Notes under the pieces: model-generated
Database searches by the model: none
Told to the model about the DNA's origin: nothing
The model's input: only the letters and a program-made list of their open reading frames with translations
Shown here: positions 24,001 through 36,636 of the stretch, piece after piece
Layout of the letters: the number at the start of each line of letters is the position of its first letter
Numbering within the stretch: position 1 is the first letter of the stretch
Translations under genes and position numbers: made by a program
From: Pratylenchus scribneri
Taxonomy: Eukaryota > Nematoda > Chromadorea > Rhabditida > Pratylenchidae
Assembly (NCBI GenBank): GCA_030063045.1
Contig: JAQSEB010000019.1
Span: 1,240,001 to 1,304,000 of the forward strand
Reading direction: 5' to 3'
Length of the DNA: 64,000 nt

Positions 24001-27000
24001 TTGCGATTGTAATTGTAATTCTGATTTGCGATTGTAATTCTGATTTGCGATTGTAATTGTAATTCTGATTTACGATTGTAATTGTAATTCTGATTTGCGA
24101 TTGTAATTGTAATTCTGATTTGCGATTGTAATTGTAATTCTGATTTGCGATTGTAATTGTAATTCTGATTTGCGATTGTAATTGTAATTCTGATTTGCAA
24201 TTGTAATTGTAATTCTGATTTGCGATTGTAATTGTAATTCTGATTTGCGATTGTAATTGTAATTCTGATTTGCGATTGTAATTGTAATTCTGATTTGCGA
24301 TTGTAATTGTAATTCTGATTTGCGATTGTAATTGTAATTCTGATTTGCGATTGTAATTGTAATTCTGATTTGCGATTGTAATTGTAATTCTGATTTGCGA
24401 TTGTAATTGTAATTCTGATTTGCGATTATAATTGTAATTCTGATTTGCAATTGTAAATGTAATTCTGATTTGTAATTGTAATTGTAAATTCTAGGTTGTA
24501 ATTGTATATACAATTTTTTTTCTGATTTTTTTTGTGTTCACCCAATCAGTCCACCAACCTTCACAAAATGGCCCACTAAAACCGGGATGGCAAATACACT
24601 TTCCCTCCCGGCATTGTCCTTTGCCAAGGCAATCAAATTTGCATATTGTGCCTTCCATTTTCTCCTCTTCTACATTTTGTTCCAATCCAGCTTTTAGCCC
24701 AATTGATTCGGTCTAAATTACTCCATAATTTCCCATCTAAATTCTTTTTTTCACCTCGCTTCGATCATTCAAAAATCCGAAATGCCATTTTCCGGCTTGC
24801 ACGAAATGGTTAACCAATGCGAGTCGACTTTCTCCCTTCACCAAATGCAATTTTTCGCCCACCAAAATTCGCTGCCAATCAAATTGGCCTGGACTTGGCC
24901 TGAGGGTTTGTCGAGCGAATAAAATCATCCGAGAATTTGGAGGAAGTGTGAAATTTAGCCAAAGAAGTGAATTGAAGGGAATGGTAATTTGGGTGAAAAG
25001 AAGATGATGACCAGGCAAATTGAAGTGAATTGGCCGATTCAAGGGCAATGGGGAGGGAATTGGTGTGGATGAGGAGGAGGCACTTTGTGGGGATTTGAGC
25101 AATGAGATCCGCAGAAAATAATCATCCGTGGGGCCATCGGTGGGAGGCATTGTCGTTTCGTTAGAGGAATTGAGTACTATGAAATATGAATTGATGAAAT
25201 TATTCCCATCAAATACAAACCGGTTAGCCACAAGAGCAGTGGCAAAATTAAAAAGGCGGCAAACAGAAGGAAGGCCAGGGCCAACCAAAATCTTAGCCGA
25301 ACACATTTTCGCCTGCCCATTTCCGCCCCTTTTGTGCCTCTTCGCCTTTGTTCTTGCGTTTTTCGTTGGCGCCTTCGGGGAGGCGGAAAATTTGGAGGTT
25401 GAGGCGGAGGAGGATAATGGGCGGCGGTGGCAGAAGAACAACGGAGAAGTGAACTGGTGGCATAGGCGGAAGCGGAACCCGATGAATAGAGAAGGAGGGA
25501 AGGGGAATCACCCGGAGGGCAATGATTGTTGTGATGATGATGAAAATGATGGCCATTGTTGTTGGAGGATGAGGAAGGAGTGGAGAAGAGCATTTTATTA
25601 GGATTTGGAGGCATCATTCGGGACAAATTATTGTTATCAACGAGCAAAAGGGATTGTCGACAATTTGGGCCAACGGTAGGGAATGCGGCGGCCACAGTGC
25701 ATTTGCTGCATTAAAAAGGAAATGTTTAAAATTATTTGCAAATATGCCTATTGAATGTTCAAAAACATCTTTTGGGATTTCTTAAGGAAATACGGGCACC
25801 GATTTTAGGGAAATGGATGGATGGAAAGGAATAATGAAGAAGAACGAAAAAGGGGAATTGGTCTATGTGGTGGTCATGTTTGGGAGGTTGTTTCCGCATG
25901 GTTTGGGCGGATGGATGGAGCCAATGTGGGGAAGGCAATGGGACAGTCAAGGTGAGAGTTAATTGGCCCGCGAAAATCGGCGCGCAGTCCATGGGAGTTG
26001 ATGGGAATGGAAAAGGCCGGCAACCGGAGGGGAGGGGGATGATTTGATGGAAAGGATCGGTTTTTGTGGCTCGGATGAGTTTGGAAGCAACGGCCTTTTT
26101 CATGTGGGGCCAACAATGCCAATTTGGCCCTTTGCCACTCTTTTCAATGGCTTTTGGCTGCCCACCACCCTCTTTTCGGCACTTTTCGTCCTCATCCCCT
26201 ATTCCCCTCTTTTGGGACTCTCAAAATTTTTGTTGGTCCAATGAAGCCAGTCAGCCAGAGCCAATTATCTTCCTCCCACCAACCAACCCTATTACCCCTC
26301 TTCCTCTTCTATTCACCAATTGTTCGCGCGGCCGGCATTGTCCCCTTTCCAAGCGGAATCCGCGCGAAAATCTCCAAAACATAGGCTTGAAGAAGAATTG
26401 GCATTGACTATATTTTGAGGAATGAGGGGATTGACCCAATGGATGGATGTGGAAATGATGATGAGATGAAATAAATGAAATGATGAGATGACCCCGAAAT
26501 TGGTAATGGATTGGCCATCCATCCCATCCAATCTAATCCATCTCCCTCATTCCTTCCCTTCATCCATTTCCCAATAACCATCCATAAACATTTGCCTTTA
26601 AATTGCGCAACTTCCTTGGTAAAAAAGAAGGAAATGGAATTGGAAGACGGGGTAGGGGGATGACAAATCGACTATTATGGCCTCTTCTTGAACCATTTCC
26701 AATCTCTAAAAATGCCAATTTGTGAGGAAAGGAGCACCAAGGGAATGAATGGACGGCAATGCGCAACACACAAATATAGAAGGGCGCATTGGAGTGGACT
26801 TTTGGAAGGGGCTAAAATGGAATGTTGAGAATGGAGGGCGGGATTGGCGCATTTGCATAATTTTGCCAACTTTGGATCCAACCAAGAATGAGTGGACTTT
26901 GACATAAAAACGGAGGCCGGAGGGTGTTGAGTGGACACAAAGGACCAAGATTGGATAAGCCAAAAGTGGGCGAAGAAAGGGAGTGGCCTAATTGGCCAAA

Positions 27001-27978
27001 ATTGGATCAAAATTGGGTGGGTGGGTGGAAGCTGGCAGCAAGGGGCGAGGAAAATGGAGTCCCACCCAAATTCCCTTTGTGGTTGCGAACCTAGTTTAAA
27101 ATAATATATATTTTATTTTCTTAATGATCTTCTAATTCATCGTCATTGGAAGCGCGCTTCATAACGAAACAATTAATAATAGGGGCGAATTCATTAGTGC
27201 TACATTTCCTTTTTCAAATGGTTACTGCCTTGTCCATTCCTTGTCCATTTCCCCAAAAGTGGGTGTTTACCCGTGCCATTCCTTTTCTTTCCTTTCGTCG
27301 GTGTGGGAAAATGACCCCCTCCCCAACCCCTTGATTGGGCCAATTGCTTCATCCCCTTCCATCCAACCTGCTGGCCATACTCGAATTCATCTGTCTTTGA
27401 TAATGAGGAACAAGAGGAGGAGGAAATGGATGCCTGCTGGTGATGGTGGACGTATGGCGTTCTGAAAAATAATGTGTTTGGATGGAATCAATCATTTTTG
27501 GGTGAAAAAAGGAATGTAGATAAATGGATTGGTGGTGCCGACAAAGGTGGTCGATTGGTGGGGGAAGTGGGGCGAGAACACGCGACAAAGGGGATAATTT
27601 GGATTGACCAACTCATCAGTGGGGCGAATATCGTTGGAGGGGGCCAATTGCCTCCCATTTTTGGGTGGATGAAATAAAACATAACCACAGGTGCGAATGG
27701 TCAAGAATTGGGGCACAAGGAGGAATGCCAAATAGTCGATCCAAAATGTTTGGCCAATTTGACGAAAAGCAAACATTTCCCATCATTTGGACCATTTTTG
27801 GGTCATTTGGGGGAAAGGTAGGGGGCTTAAGAAGGCAGTGAAGTGGTTGGGAATGAAGGGAAAGGGAAACAAGGAAGTAATATTCCTTTTGAACATCACC
27901 GAATGGTCCAAATGTGAACTTGCCTGTTGATGTGCAGGACGGCGTTGGCTCCTCATAATCCGAACTGTCGTCCACCAT
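15093..27978 (-). CDS. ten-1: Teneurin (TEN-1), large type II transmembrane adhesion protein
   Basis: One minus-strand gene of about 12.9 kb. Exon 1 (27978 to 27924) reads MVDDSSDYEEPTPSC; exon 2 (about 27464-27395) and the exon from about 25706 give a polar cytoplasmic region and one membrane helix (FWLALAFLLFAAFLILPLLL, near 25300-25220). Outside follow a beta-sandwich stretch (25080-24760), EGF repeats with paired Cys (24670-24560 and 23790-23060: CSGQGIFSGGQCHCHEGFKG and similar), a Cys-rich block and carboxypeptidase-like domain (22920-22500: LRGRILSEKGGPLIGVRV), NHL beta-propeller (21830-20480), and the Rhs/YD barrel (20440-15790: FEYEPGTGLANSAKF, FEFKLDEAGR). The end contains QGERHGTLSVANLPIKS and FGSQFYDSDAKMLIFG, and the gene stops at ITIEYIL. 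Teneurins guide axons and organise synapses and basement membranes. Exon 1 ends at a GC donor. Intron borders in the barrel were only partly resolved. Confidence 0.92.
17247..17429. repeat. Palindromic element inside a teneurin intron
   Basis: A 183-base stretch is almost wholly self-complementary. It starts ATATATGTTACGGCCAATAG and ends with the complement of that sequence. Inside are repeated smaller palindromes built from ACTAGTAATGGCCGGCC and its inverse. It lies in an intron of the teneurin barrel region. The structure fits a foldback MITE. TA-rich flanks prevent a secure target-duplication call. Confidence 0.8.
23886..24510. repeat. 25-base minisatellite array 2 (teneurin intron)
   Basis: About 24 copies of the same 25-base unit as at 9848 and 38818, in the same orientation. 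The array fills most of the intron between the first EGF exon (ends 24559) and the main EGF exon (starts 23792). Copies here are more uniform than in array 3. Flanks contain degenerate units (TAAATTATAATTGTAATTCT). Confidence 0.95.
25710..27390. other. Long 5' intron of teneurin
   Basis: About 1.7 kb between teneurin exons 2 and 3. It is purine-rich on the plus strand (GGATGG, GGGAAG runs) and contains many short ORFs with no recognisable domain. It could hold alternative first exons or enhancers, since C. elegans ten-1 uses two promoters, but no signal is clear enough to mark. Confidence 0.4.
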
Positions 27979-29600
27979 TATTCACAAAAATAATTTGAAA
28001 TTTCAATCAACCTATCAAAATGGACAAAAATGCTTAATCAAATCATATTTGAATAGGGCAAAATTTGGGGAAAATTTGATGAACAATAACACTTTGCAAA
28101 ATGTGGATTGAGGGGCTTTCTCTCATATTTTCCCTCATTCCCTTTCTTTCCATTTTACCCTTTTATGTTCAAAATGCGATCCATCCCCGAGGGATGTTGA
28201 AGGGAAATAAAAGCGTATTGGATGGAGGAGATGAGGGAATGTTGATGGCGGGGAACGGTTTGGTGCTTTTGAGAAAGGCTATTTTGATTGAGGTTGGCTC
28301 GGTGGTTTTGGGGGCTTTTGCTGGACCAATAGCATAGCCAAAAAGCCAACCGGTCCTATCCCCTACTAAAATAAGGCGGTGGTCGAATTATGCAAAAGGA
28401 GAGAAAGGGGCAGTGGTTGGATGGGAAGAAAAGGCGATTCAAAGGAAAGGGAAAAGGATGGGATGGGACTGACTTGGATGGTGGACACGGCTGGCAGCAA
28501 TGGATGGACTTTTCTGCCTCGAGGGGCCAAATGAATAGAGGGGGGACGGGGAGAAATTATGCGAGCGTGAAAAGTTGAGTTGGGGTGATGTGGGTCGAGA
28601 TTCCCGGGGAAACGGACGGGCCATAGGAATGGCAATGGGCCTGGCTGAATTTGGAATGAGCAAAACAACTGGGCCCATTCTGTGGACAGCCAAAAATTTG
28701 GTGGGCAAAAGGAAATGATAAGGGAAAATGGCAAGGAATTGGTCGTATAAAGTCATCGGCCCGGGCCCAATCATCATTTCTTCGTCCCTCCTTCTTCCTT
28801 CTAATCCAAACAAAACTGCTTTGGGTTTTGGTGGTGGTCAGCAGTCCATTGGCACTTCTGCTGCTATTTGTGAAGGCTGAAGGGGTACGATCGACATTAA
28901 AAGGGGGGAAGAAGGAAGGCAAATATTTGCCTGCAGCAGGGTCCCTCAATATATGATGATGTGTTTTGGGGGCCAAATCGAACTGCGTTGACAACGAAGA
29001 ATGAATGGCGGAGAAGGGACAACATAGGGCCAAACACAACTGATGGAATTGGGGCTGGGTCAGAGGAGGAAATGGAGAAGACGAAGCAGCAGTGGATTGG
29101 TGGATTGTGAGGTGACCACCCCACCCTAGGCCCTTCCATTAGCCTTGGACACTTTTGGCCAATAAAATCGATCCAGCAGTAGGAAGAGAAAGAAGAAAAT
29201 GAAAGTTCTATAATAATTTGATGATTTAATCAAAAAATTGCAAAAGCCCCCAATCAATTGTATAAAAAATCAATTCATTTTTGATTTAACAAAATAATGG
29301 ATAAGCAGATCCACCAAATCCAATCCATCTAAACTAAATCCAACATTTACCTATGAATCTCCCTTTTATAAGTTTCAAAAACTTCTCGATTCACTAAAAA
29401 ATATTGCACATTCTTTAAATTTTATTAATTTATTCATATTGGACAAAAAACAAATATAGAAAATGGAAATTTACAAATTAAGTGGTTTGAAACAAACAAT
29501 AATGGGAATAATGGACACAAAAATAATACACAATAAATGACGAAATTATGGGCAATGTTCTCATCATCAGCAGCACGGCACATGTTCATTGGGCTTCATC
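27979..29600. other. Intergenic between teneurin and PDCD6
   Basis: This holds the teneurin upstream region (28000-29150, G/A-rich on the plus strand) and the PDCD6 3' flank (29200-29600, AT-rich). Overlapping ORFs of 60-160 codons occur on both strands at 28366-29139. They are Pro/Ser-rich, mutually overlapping and without domains, as expected from biased composition. Confidence 0.45.
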
Positions 29601-29601
29601 A

Positions 29602-30507
29602 TCAGATCTTCGATTGCAAAACCATTTGGAGGAACTCTTCATAGTCTGAAAATGTGTGCAAAATTAGTATTTGATTATATGGATGAGAATTGACTTACAA
29701 ATTTGAATCCATCCATCGCCGTTACGGTCTTTACTGGCGAAAGCGGCAGTCAGCGTTTGAAGCATCACACAGCATTGAACGAATTCGTCAAAGTGGAGCC
29801 GACCTGGAAAATTAGGAAAATATAGAATATTCATAATAAACTCAAAAATCAAACAAACCGGAATGAGTTCTGTCGAATTTGTGCATCAGCATTTCGTAGA
29901 AGCCGGGTGAAAGTCGATAGCCTGGAATATGATAAATTTTAATTTTATTCTCTTGGCTGAAAAATTACTTACCAAATGAAGTGAGAGCATTTGTCAATTC
30001 TTCGCGATCGATGTTGCCCGAATTGTCTGCATCATAGGCTCGGAATGTTTGGCACCAGTCGTTCACATACTGAAAAAAATTCATAACTAAGTCAGAAATA
30101 TGCATTGAATTTAAACTCACATTCCATAGGGCCTCAAACTCGTCGAAGCTTATGCCACCATCGTTGTCTTTGTCGAACATGGCAATCAATATCCGGCATC
30201 TATGTGGAAAAATAGCAGTTAATCATTTAATTTGGTGATGATGAAAAACTCACGTTTCTGCATTGAAGGGCCTCCACGATGTTCCGTTTGACAATGCACG
30301 CTGCAATTCCTGAGCACTTATTCGGCCGCTACGATCTGGAAAATAAAACAGTTTTAGAAGGTTTTATAAAATGGAAAAAAGAGACAAACCTGCGTCAATG
30401 GCTTGGAAGATTTGCCACAAGTTTGGTTGCTGCTGCTGCACTGCTGGTGACCTGGACACTCTGGGAAACGTGATGCTGGATGTTGAAGGGCTTCTTTTTG
30501 CGCACAT
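29602..30507 (-). CDS. pdcd6: Penta-EF-hand calcium sensor PDCD6 / ALG-2
   Basis: Six exons on the minus strand: 30507 to about 30390, about 30335-30255, about 30200-30122, about 30072-29974, about 29921-29863 (and on to 29803), about 29803-29697, and 29648-29602. The product begins MCAKRSPSTSSITFPRVSRS and has five EF hands. Clear loops are DADRSGRISAQE, DKDNDGGISFDE, DADNSGNIDREE and DRTHSGRLHFDE, plus the fifth hand around DRNGDGWIQI. The ALSNGTWRPFN and YRLSPGFYEMLMHKFDR blocks match human PDCD6. The family binds Ca2+ and recruits ESCRT/ALIX and COPII partners. A divergent 570-base spacer separates it from the CCCH gene. Confidence 0.92.
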
Positions 30508-31083
30508 TTTACTTGATTCTGAAAAAGTTGGAATGTTTAATGTGAAAAAGAGGAAAGTTTATTACCGATTGAGCGTTGAGACTGGTGATATATGATTGAT
30601 TGGGAGAAGTGGAAAAATGATAGTTGGTTGATTATTTTGGTTGGTTTATATATCAGCCAAACAATCAATCATGCAGCACAGTTCCTTGTTTTTACTTTTA
30701 CGGTACTTGCAGTTTGCCAAGATTTAAAAAATATAAATTCTAGTACATAAATTTTGGAGAGAATTAAGAAACGAGACAGAAAAATAAATTTTATTGATTT
30801 TTTGATGCGAATTCTGAATTGTGGTGCGAATTGTGATTGCGAATGCGAATGTTCCAATGTGATGACAATCATCCAATCCATCACAGTAAAAATGGCGATA
30901 TCCTAATTCTATTTTTCAATCAATCCAATACATAATAATAGGGATTTTAAGGCCCGAAAATTGATTTAAGATTCCTTATGTTTCATTTCATTTGATGATT
31001 AAAAATGTAAAAATAGGAATAATTTAGAAATTCTTTTCAGAATACACAAATCAACAAATTAATTTATTCGCAATTTTCTAACA

Positions 31084-32109
31084 ATGGCTGAGAATAACTT
31101 CGAGCAAATTCTGGATGAAGCTATGGCTGATGAGTTAATGGAATTGATTCAACGACGCCGTTCATGGCCACTGACAAATCGACAACAGCCGCAACCTTCT
31201 GCTTCCGGTCCCCAAATTGGAATTGGATTGGCCAATGGTGCGCGCGAAAATGGTCACAATGAGATGGCAACGATTCTCGAGGAGTTAGCCAAAGCGGTAA
31301 TAAAAATAGCTTATATTTTATTTAAGGATTCATATATTATTAATTAATTACTAATAACTTTATAGAAAATCGATCACGTTTTCGAGCAATTTTTGGCTGA
31401 CAAAAGCAAATCGGATTCGCAACGGAACGCTGAACGACGCGCCGGTCGCCGCCTGGAGGCCTATCGAACGGAAATGTGCAAACGTTTCAAGAAGACCGGT
31501 CAATGCCAATACGGAGACCAATGCCTATTTGCACATACTGAAGAGGAGCTGCGTCTTCGCAATGTTTGTTTGACTTTTCATTACCAAAAATCAATCATTT
31601 TTATTATTCTAGTTGCATCCAAATCATAAAACAAAGCTCTGCCGCAATTTTAGCCGCACTGGATCCTGCCGCTATGGTCATCATTGCCAATTTATTCATC
31701 GCACACCGCCGAATTCTCCACAGGTTTTTTCTAGTTGTTATTTGGCACAAAAAAATAATTTACAGGAGAATTTTCTTCCATTGGCCCAATCGGCATTCAA
31801 TTTCAACGGTGGTGGCATTGGCATGAATGGCCCATTGTTCGTTCCTCAATATCCATTGGTGCCCTTCACTTCGGTTAGTTTTATTGAATCAATTTCTCCC
31901 ATTAATCCATTAAATTGCAGAATCCGCAATATGGCTCTGCTTTTGCCTTCCATCAATTCGGCGCACAATACACGGTCATCAACCCTCCTACTCCCGCCTA
32001 TGTGGATCACAATGGATTCGGCATTCCAAATGGACTGTTCGCTGCTTCAACACCGGCCGGAAACACTCATTTTCCATTCCCGCCACCAGAAGAATATTTG
32101 CGTCGTTGA
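31084..32109 (+). CDS. Tandem CCCH zinc-finger RNA-binding protein (TTP/MEX-5 type)
   Basis: Five exons, starting MAENNFEQILDEAMADELME at 31084 and ending EEYLRR at 32109. Two fingers have exact C-x8-C-x5-C-x3-H spacing: YRTEMCKRFKKTGQCQYGDQ with CLFAH (31470-31535) and HKTKLCRNFSRTGSCRYGHH with CQFIH (31625-31700). Each carries the (R/K)T(E/K)(M/L)C lead-in, and the gap between them is 18 residues. This is the TTP/ZFP36 arrangement that binds AU-rich 3' UTRs. In nematodes this class includes the maternal regulators MEX-5, POS-1, OMA-1 and CCCH-1; I cannot place it among them. The C-terminal third is aromatic- and Pro-rich low complexity. Introns are short with TTATAG, TTCTAG, TTACAG and TTGCAG acceptors. 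Confidence 0.9.
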
Positions 32110-32698
32110 AAATCAATCAAATCGAAAATGTTTGTATTTTTATTATTGTGCATTTCAACCATTAAACATTCCAACTATCCAACACTTAATTTATTTCTTT
32201 CACATTCCTACTTTTCTCTTCTCAATTTGAATCCCCCAAAAGTTGTAATTCCAATCAAAAATAAATTCGAATTCTTTTAATTTTTTTCTTGTGATTATAT
32301 CCTCCAAAAATTCATCATCTTCATATTTGAAGCTCCATATTCCCTTCCATTCCAGATTCCATTCACACATTTACATTACATAATTTCAAACAGCAGAATA
32401 AAGTGATTTTAAACAATTTGTATTCTTTTAATTTTACAATGAACGTAAAAGAGGCAACCAAAAGGTCCTCTATTTCAATACTTTTAAATAAAAATGGCAA
32501 TATGATTATCGCATTTTGAGTGGTTGGTCTATTTTCTATTCGAGATCGACCTTCGAGAGTCAAGATTGAGTGAATCCTGACCTAAATTAGGTTCGAGTTT
32601 GATGATTTATTTAGAAAATAAATAAAGACTAGTCTAAAATAGATTAGACGGCTACAGGGACAGAAGAAAGATAATAAGATTGAATATTTTTAAGAAAA

Positions 32699-35600
32699 AT
32701 GCCACCATCAAAACCATTGAAGCCAGGCAATTTAAAAGATCCAGAAGTGGCCGAATTATTCTCTACAAAAGACCCAGAGCATCGATACGAAGATTTACGG
32801 GAAATTGGGCATGGAGCATTTGGAGCAGTTTTTTACGTAAATTAATTTGTAATTCACAAAAATAATGTTCGTAATTTAGGCATTGGACAAGGAAACAAAA
32901 GAACCGGTGGCCATTAAAAAGATGAATTTCACTGGAAGACAATCGGCCGATAAATGGAATGATATAATTCGCGAGGTTCGATTTTTGCGTTCCATCAACA
33001 ATCCATACATTGTTCGCTACAAGGCATCATTTTTGAAAGAGCAAACGTGCTGGTATAATAAATAAATAAATAATATTTTAATGTTTTTATTATTAAAGGT
33101 TAATAATGGAATATTGCGTTGGTTCAGCGGCCGACATTCTCAAAGTACAGATTTATATTTTAATCGTAAATTTAAATCATTTCGACAGGTTTACAAAAAA
33201 CCATTTATGGAAATTGAAATTGCCGAAATTTGTGCCCAAACTTTGCAAGGCATTTCTCATTTGCACCATCTCGGGAGAATACATCGAGACATAAAGGCCG
33301 GGAATATATTGCTGACGGATGCGGGCCAAGTCAAACTTGCAGGTTTATTTGGCATTAAAATGTTAATTCTCATTTCATTTTTAGATTTGGGTAGTGCCTC
33401 ATTGAGTTCACCGGCTCAAACATTCGTTGGAAGTCCATATTGGTGCGTTAATTTTATTGTTTTTTTTTTTAAATAATTGTATTGAAATTAAGGATGGCAC
33501 CCGAAGTAATATTGGCCCAAGATTCGGGACTTTACGATGAGCGGGCAGATATTTGGTCTTTTGGCATAACTTGCATTGAATTGGCCGAATTAAAACCTCC
33601 ATTTCTTGACATGAATGTTTGTACAATTTATCTAAAAATATTTTAATTTTATAATTTAGGCATATTCTGCCATGTACCATATTGCTCAAAATGACCCACC
33701 GTGTCTTAAAATAATTCCTGATGGTTCGGAAATGCCACCTTGGTCCGATGCATTTCATTCATTTGTTGAGCAATGCCTTCGAAAAGACCCTCAACAAAGA
33801 TTGTCGACAAATGCTTGTTTAGCGGTTAGTAATTCAAAAATAATAAAAAATTGAAAATTGGCATTTTTAGCATTCATTTGTGGCCAGCGAAAGACATCCA
33901 AAAGTAATTGTGGAGCTGATTGAACGAATAAAAAATGCGGTCAAAGAGCAAGACCAATCGCAATATGGGAAATTGAGGAAGTTGGTTTGTATGGAAGAAA
34001 CGGCGCAACAAAATGGCCAAAATAATTCGGAGACGGGCAGTGTTGAAGCACAACAACAGGAGGTAAAATAAAATTAATTCATTATTAATTGAATATTTTT
34101 TTATAGAATATGTCTATTATTTCGGATGATGAGGCACAAAAATCGCAACAAGACCAGCTGATAAATAAGAATAGGACGGTGATCAGTGTGAATGGGGCGG
34201 ATTCATTCCATTCCTCGGATGGACCACCACCAACCACCGCACTTTCCCTTCATTCCGCCACCGTTTTGGATCAACAACAAATCAAAGTAATTAATTACCT
34301 TTTTCGGTTAATTTAAATTAAAATTTGCAGGAAGAGGTGAACACGCTGAGAAGATCAAAATTTTCAACGCTGCGGACAACAAAAATAATTGCAAAAGAAA
34401 TGCAAGAATATCAGGCCGAAAATAATTTCTACGAACAAATGTGCGGCTATAAACGATTGAGGCAATTGCACCATAAAGAGCTGAAACAGCTGGAAGAGAG
34501 GTGCCGAATTGAGACGGAAAATAATCGAATAAAGCTGGACAAGGAATATGAACAATTATATCAAAATTGCCAAAAGGAGCTGATTCGGGTGAAATCAAAT
34601 TTACAAATGGAATTGGAGAGGAAAATGCGCGAAAATGAGGAAGAATTGAGGAAAGTGGGAAAAAGCAAAGAGTCCGGACTGAAACATGACATAAAAAGTT
34701 ATGCAAATTGCCAAAAGAAGGAATACAAATTCAACAAAGAAAAATGCAAAATGGTTTGAATTTTAAATATTTATAATTTTATAATATTTTTGTAGGAATT
34801 AAAAGAACAAGGAATGACCAGAAATAATTATGAATTGGCACTGAAATCGGCAAAAATGAAATTGAGCGAAATTCGACAACAATCGGAACAAAAATTTGCG
34901 GAAGAACAAAATATGGCATTGAAGGCGGAATTGAAAGAAATTCAACGGCAACAATTGCTGCGTTTTCATTCATTGGAAAATCAATTGAGCAATAATGTTC
35001 ATTTTTTATTTTTAAATTAATTTTTAATGTGATCAAAAATTGCAGGAATTAAACATTCGGGCACGACAAATTGAAACACTCCATTCCCTTTTGCTAAAAC
35101 ACCATGAACTGACAAAAGGCCAAGAATTTGCACATTTCACTGCGATGGAACAAATGAAGCGACGACATTTGGACATTCAACATGAATCGGAGCTGACCAG
35201 TCAACGGGACTATAATCGACGGGCGCTGGAGGAGAAAACCAAGGAACACGGCCTTCAATCCAAACAGCAACCAAGGGAATTAAAGGTTTTAATTTTTGTT
35301 GGAATTAATTGGATTAATTTGTGGATATTTTAATAGGCAAAAGAGGCAATAATCCGAAAACAATTCCGGCAAGCGGTCAAAATTCAAACACGGCAATTCA
35401 AAGCATATCAGGCACACATGCTCCAAATGGCACCGAGGGAAGAGCATAAAGAGCTGTTGAATAGGCTGAAGGAGGAACAGAGCCGGAAAATTGCAGCATT
35501 GGCCGACCAATATGAAGCCAGCATTGAACAAATGGTCACTGAACAAACGGTGAATTAAATAAATTAAATAAAATTTATATTTGTGAATTTTAGTTTAAAT

Positions 35601-36108
35601 TGGATTCACAACAAGAGGAGGATTTGAAACAATTGACGGAAAAATTGAACAAAGAATTGAGTTTATTGACCGATTATCAGGAAAGGCAGAAGGCGAATTT
35701 GAATACACAAATTGAGCGGGAACGAGTCCAACTCCAGGATCGAGTCAATCTCCGGCTGGCCATTCTGAAACAAAAGGTTTTCTTCAATAAATATATTCTT
35801 TAAAGAGATTATAATTTAATTAGATTAATGAGGAAAAAACACAATTTGAACGTCAAAGGGAAAAGCAACTTGGACAATTGCACGAAAAACAAGCAGCCCA
35901 GCTGAATACATTCAACGGAAACAACAGCAATCAAAAGCAGAATGTGAGCAATGGAACACCAAAACAACAAAGTTCAACCAGCAATAGTACAATATCGCAG
36001 GGAAGCAGCAGTGCTGGAAGAGAGCGTAAAATGATGATGCCATCGAACAATCATCAACAAATTGAAGATTTACAACAAGAAGCGACCACATTTTCCTCTA
36101 ACCTTTGA
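32699..36108 (+). CDS. kin-18: TAO-family Ste20 kinase (KIN-18)
   Basis: About 14 short-intron exons. The start [20 protein letters not shown] followed by [20 protein letters not shown] matches TAO kinases. Kinase motifs are GHGAFGAV (glycine loop), VAIKKMNF (catalytic Lys), [19 protein letters not shown] where TAO normally has [21 protein letters not shown] and [16 protein letters not shown]. The domain spans roughly residues 25-290. The rest is Ser/Gln-rich linker and then long Lys/Glu/Gln coiled coil (34330-35900), starting with the TAO-specific [20 protein letters not shown] and [17 protein letters not shown] helices. It ends TFSSNL. TAO kinases act upstream of p38/JNK and Hippo and on microtubules. 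The Phe-to-Leu change in DFG is seen in other active kinases and does not by itself imply a dead enzyme. Confidence 0.93.
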
Positions 36109-36636
36109 TCAATTTTATGGACAAAAACAAGCAAAATTATATTTTAAACACAACGATTCGATATTTGAATGAGATTGCATATTTAATTTTGTACATATCG
36201 ATCGATCTAACCCACTCCAACCAAAATATTCCTCCTCTCAAAATCCATTTATTCAAATTTGTTCAAATTCAATAATCGTCTTCTGCAATTTTTGATACGG
36301 GTCCCTTTCATTCATTCATTTTATATCATTTATATTCATAAAAAAGTTTGCCAAGGCTCATTTATGTTCTCTGCTCTGGGGAAGAGAGGCTCTCTATTTT
36401 GTCTGAATGAACAAATTAATTAGGCAATATTACACTTAATAAATTAATTATATTTCAACCAAAAAATATTCAATAAATGATGACAAATTTTATTTCTTTT
36501 TCTTCAATTTATTTTGTATAAATATATGCCATTTATTTTTATAATTAATTTTAATCATCGCATCGCTTTAAAACGAGAATATTGATTTAAATTTTCATAA
36601 AATGATTAATAAATGAACCAATCAATTTTAGGTTAA

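Noticed and set aside
28366..29139. Several overlapping Pro/Ser-rich minus ORFs
   Set aside because: They overlap in different frames in compositionally biased DNA with no splice-linked domain; possible upstream teneurin sequence but unsupported.
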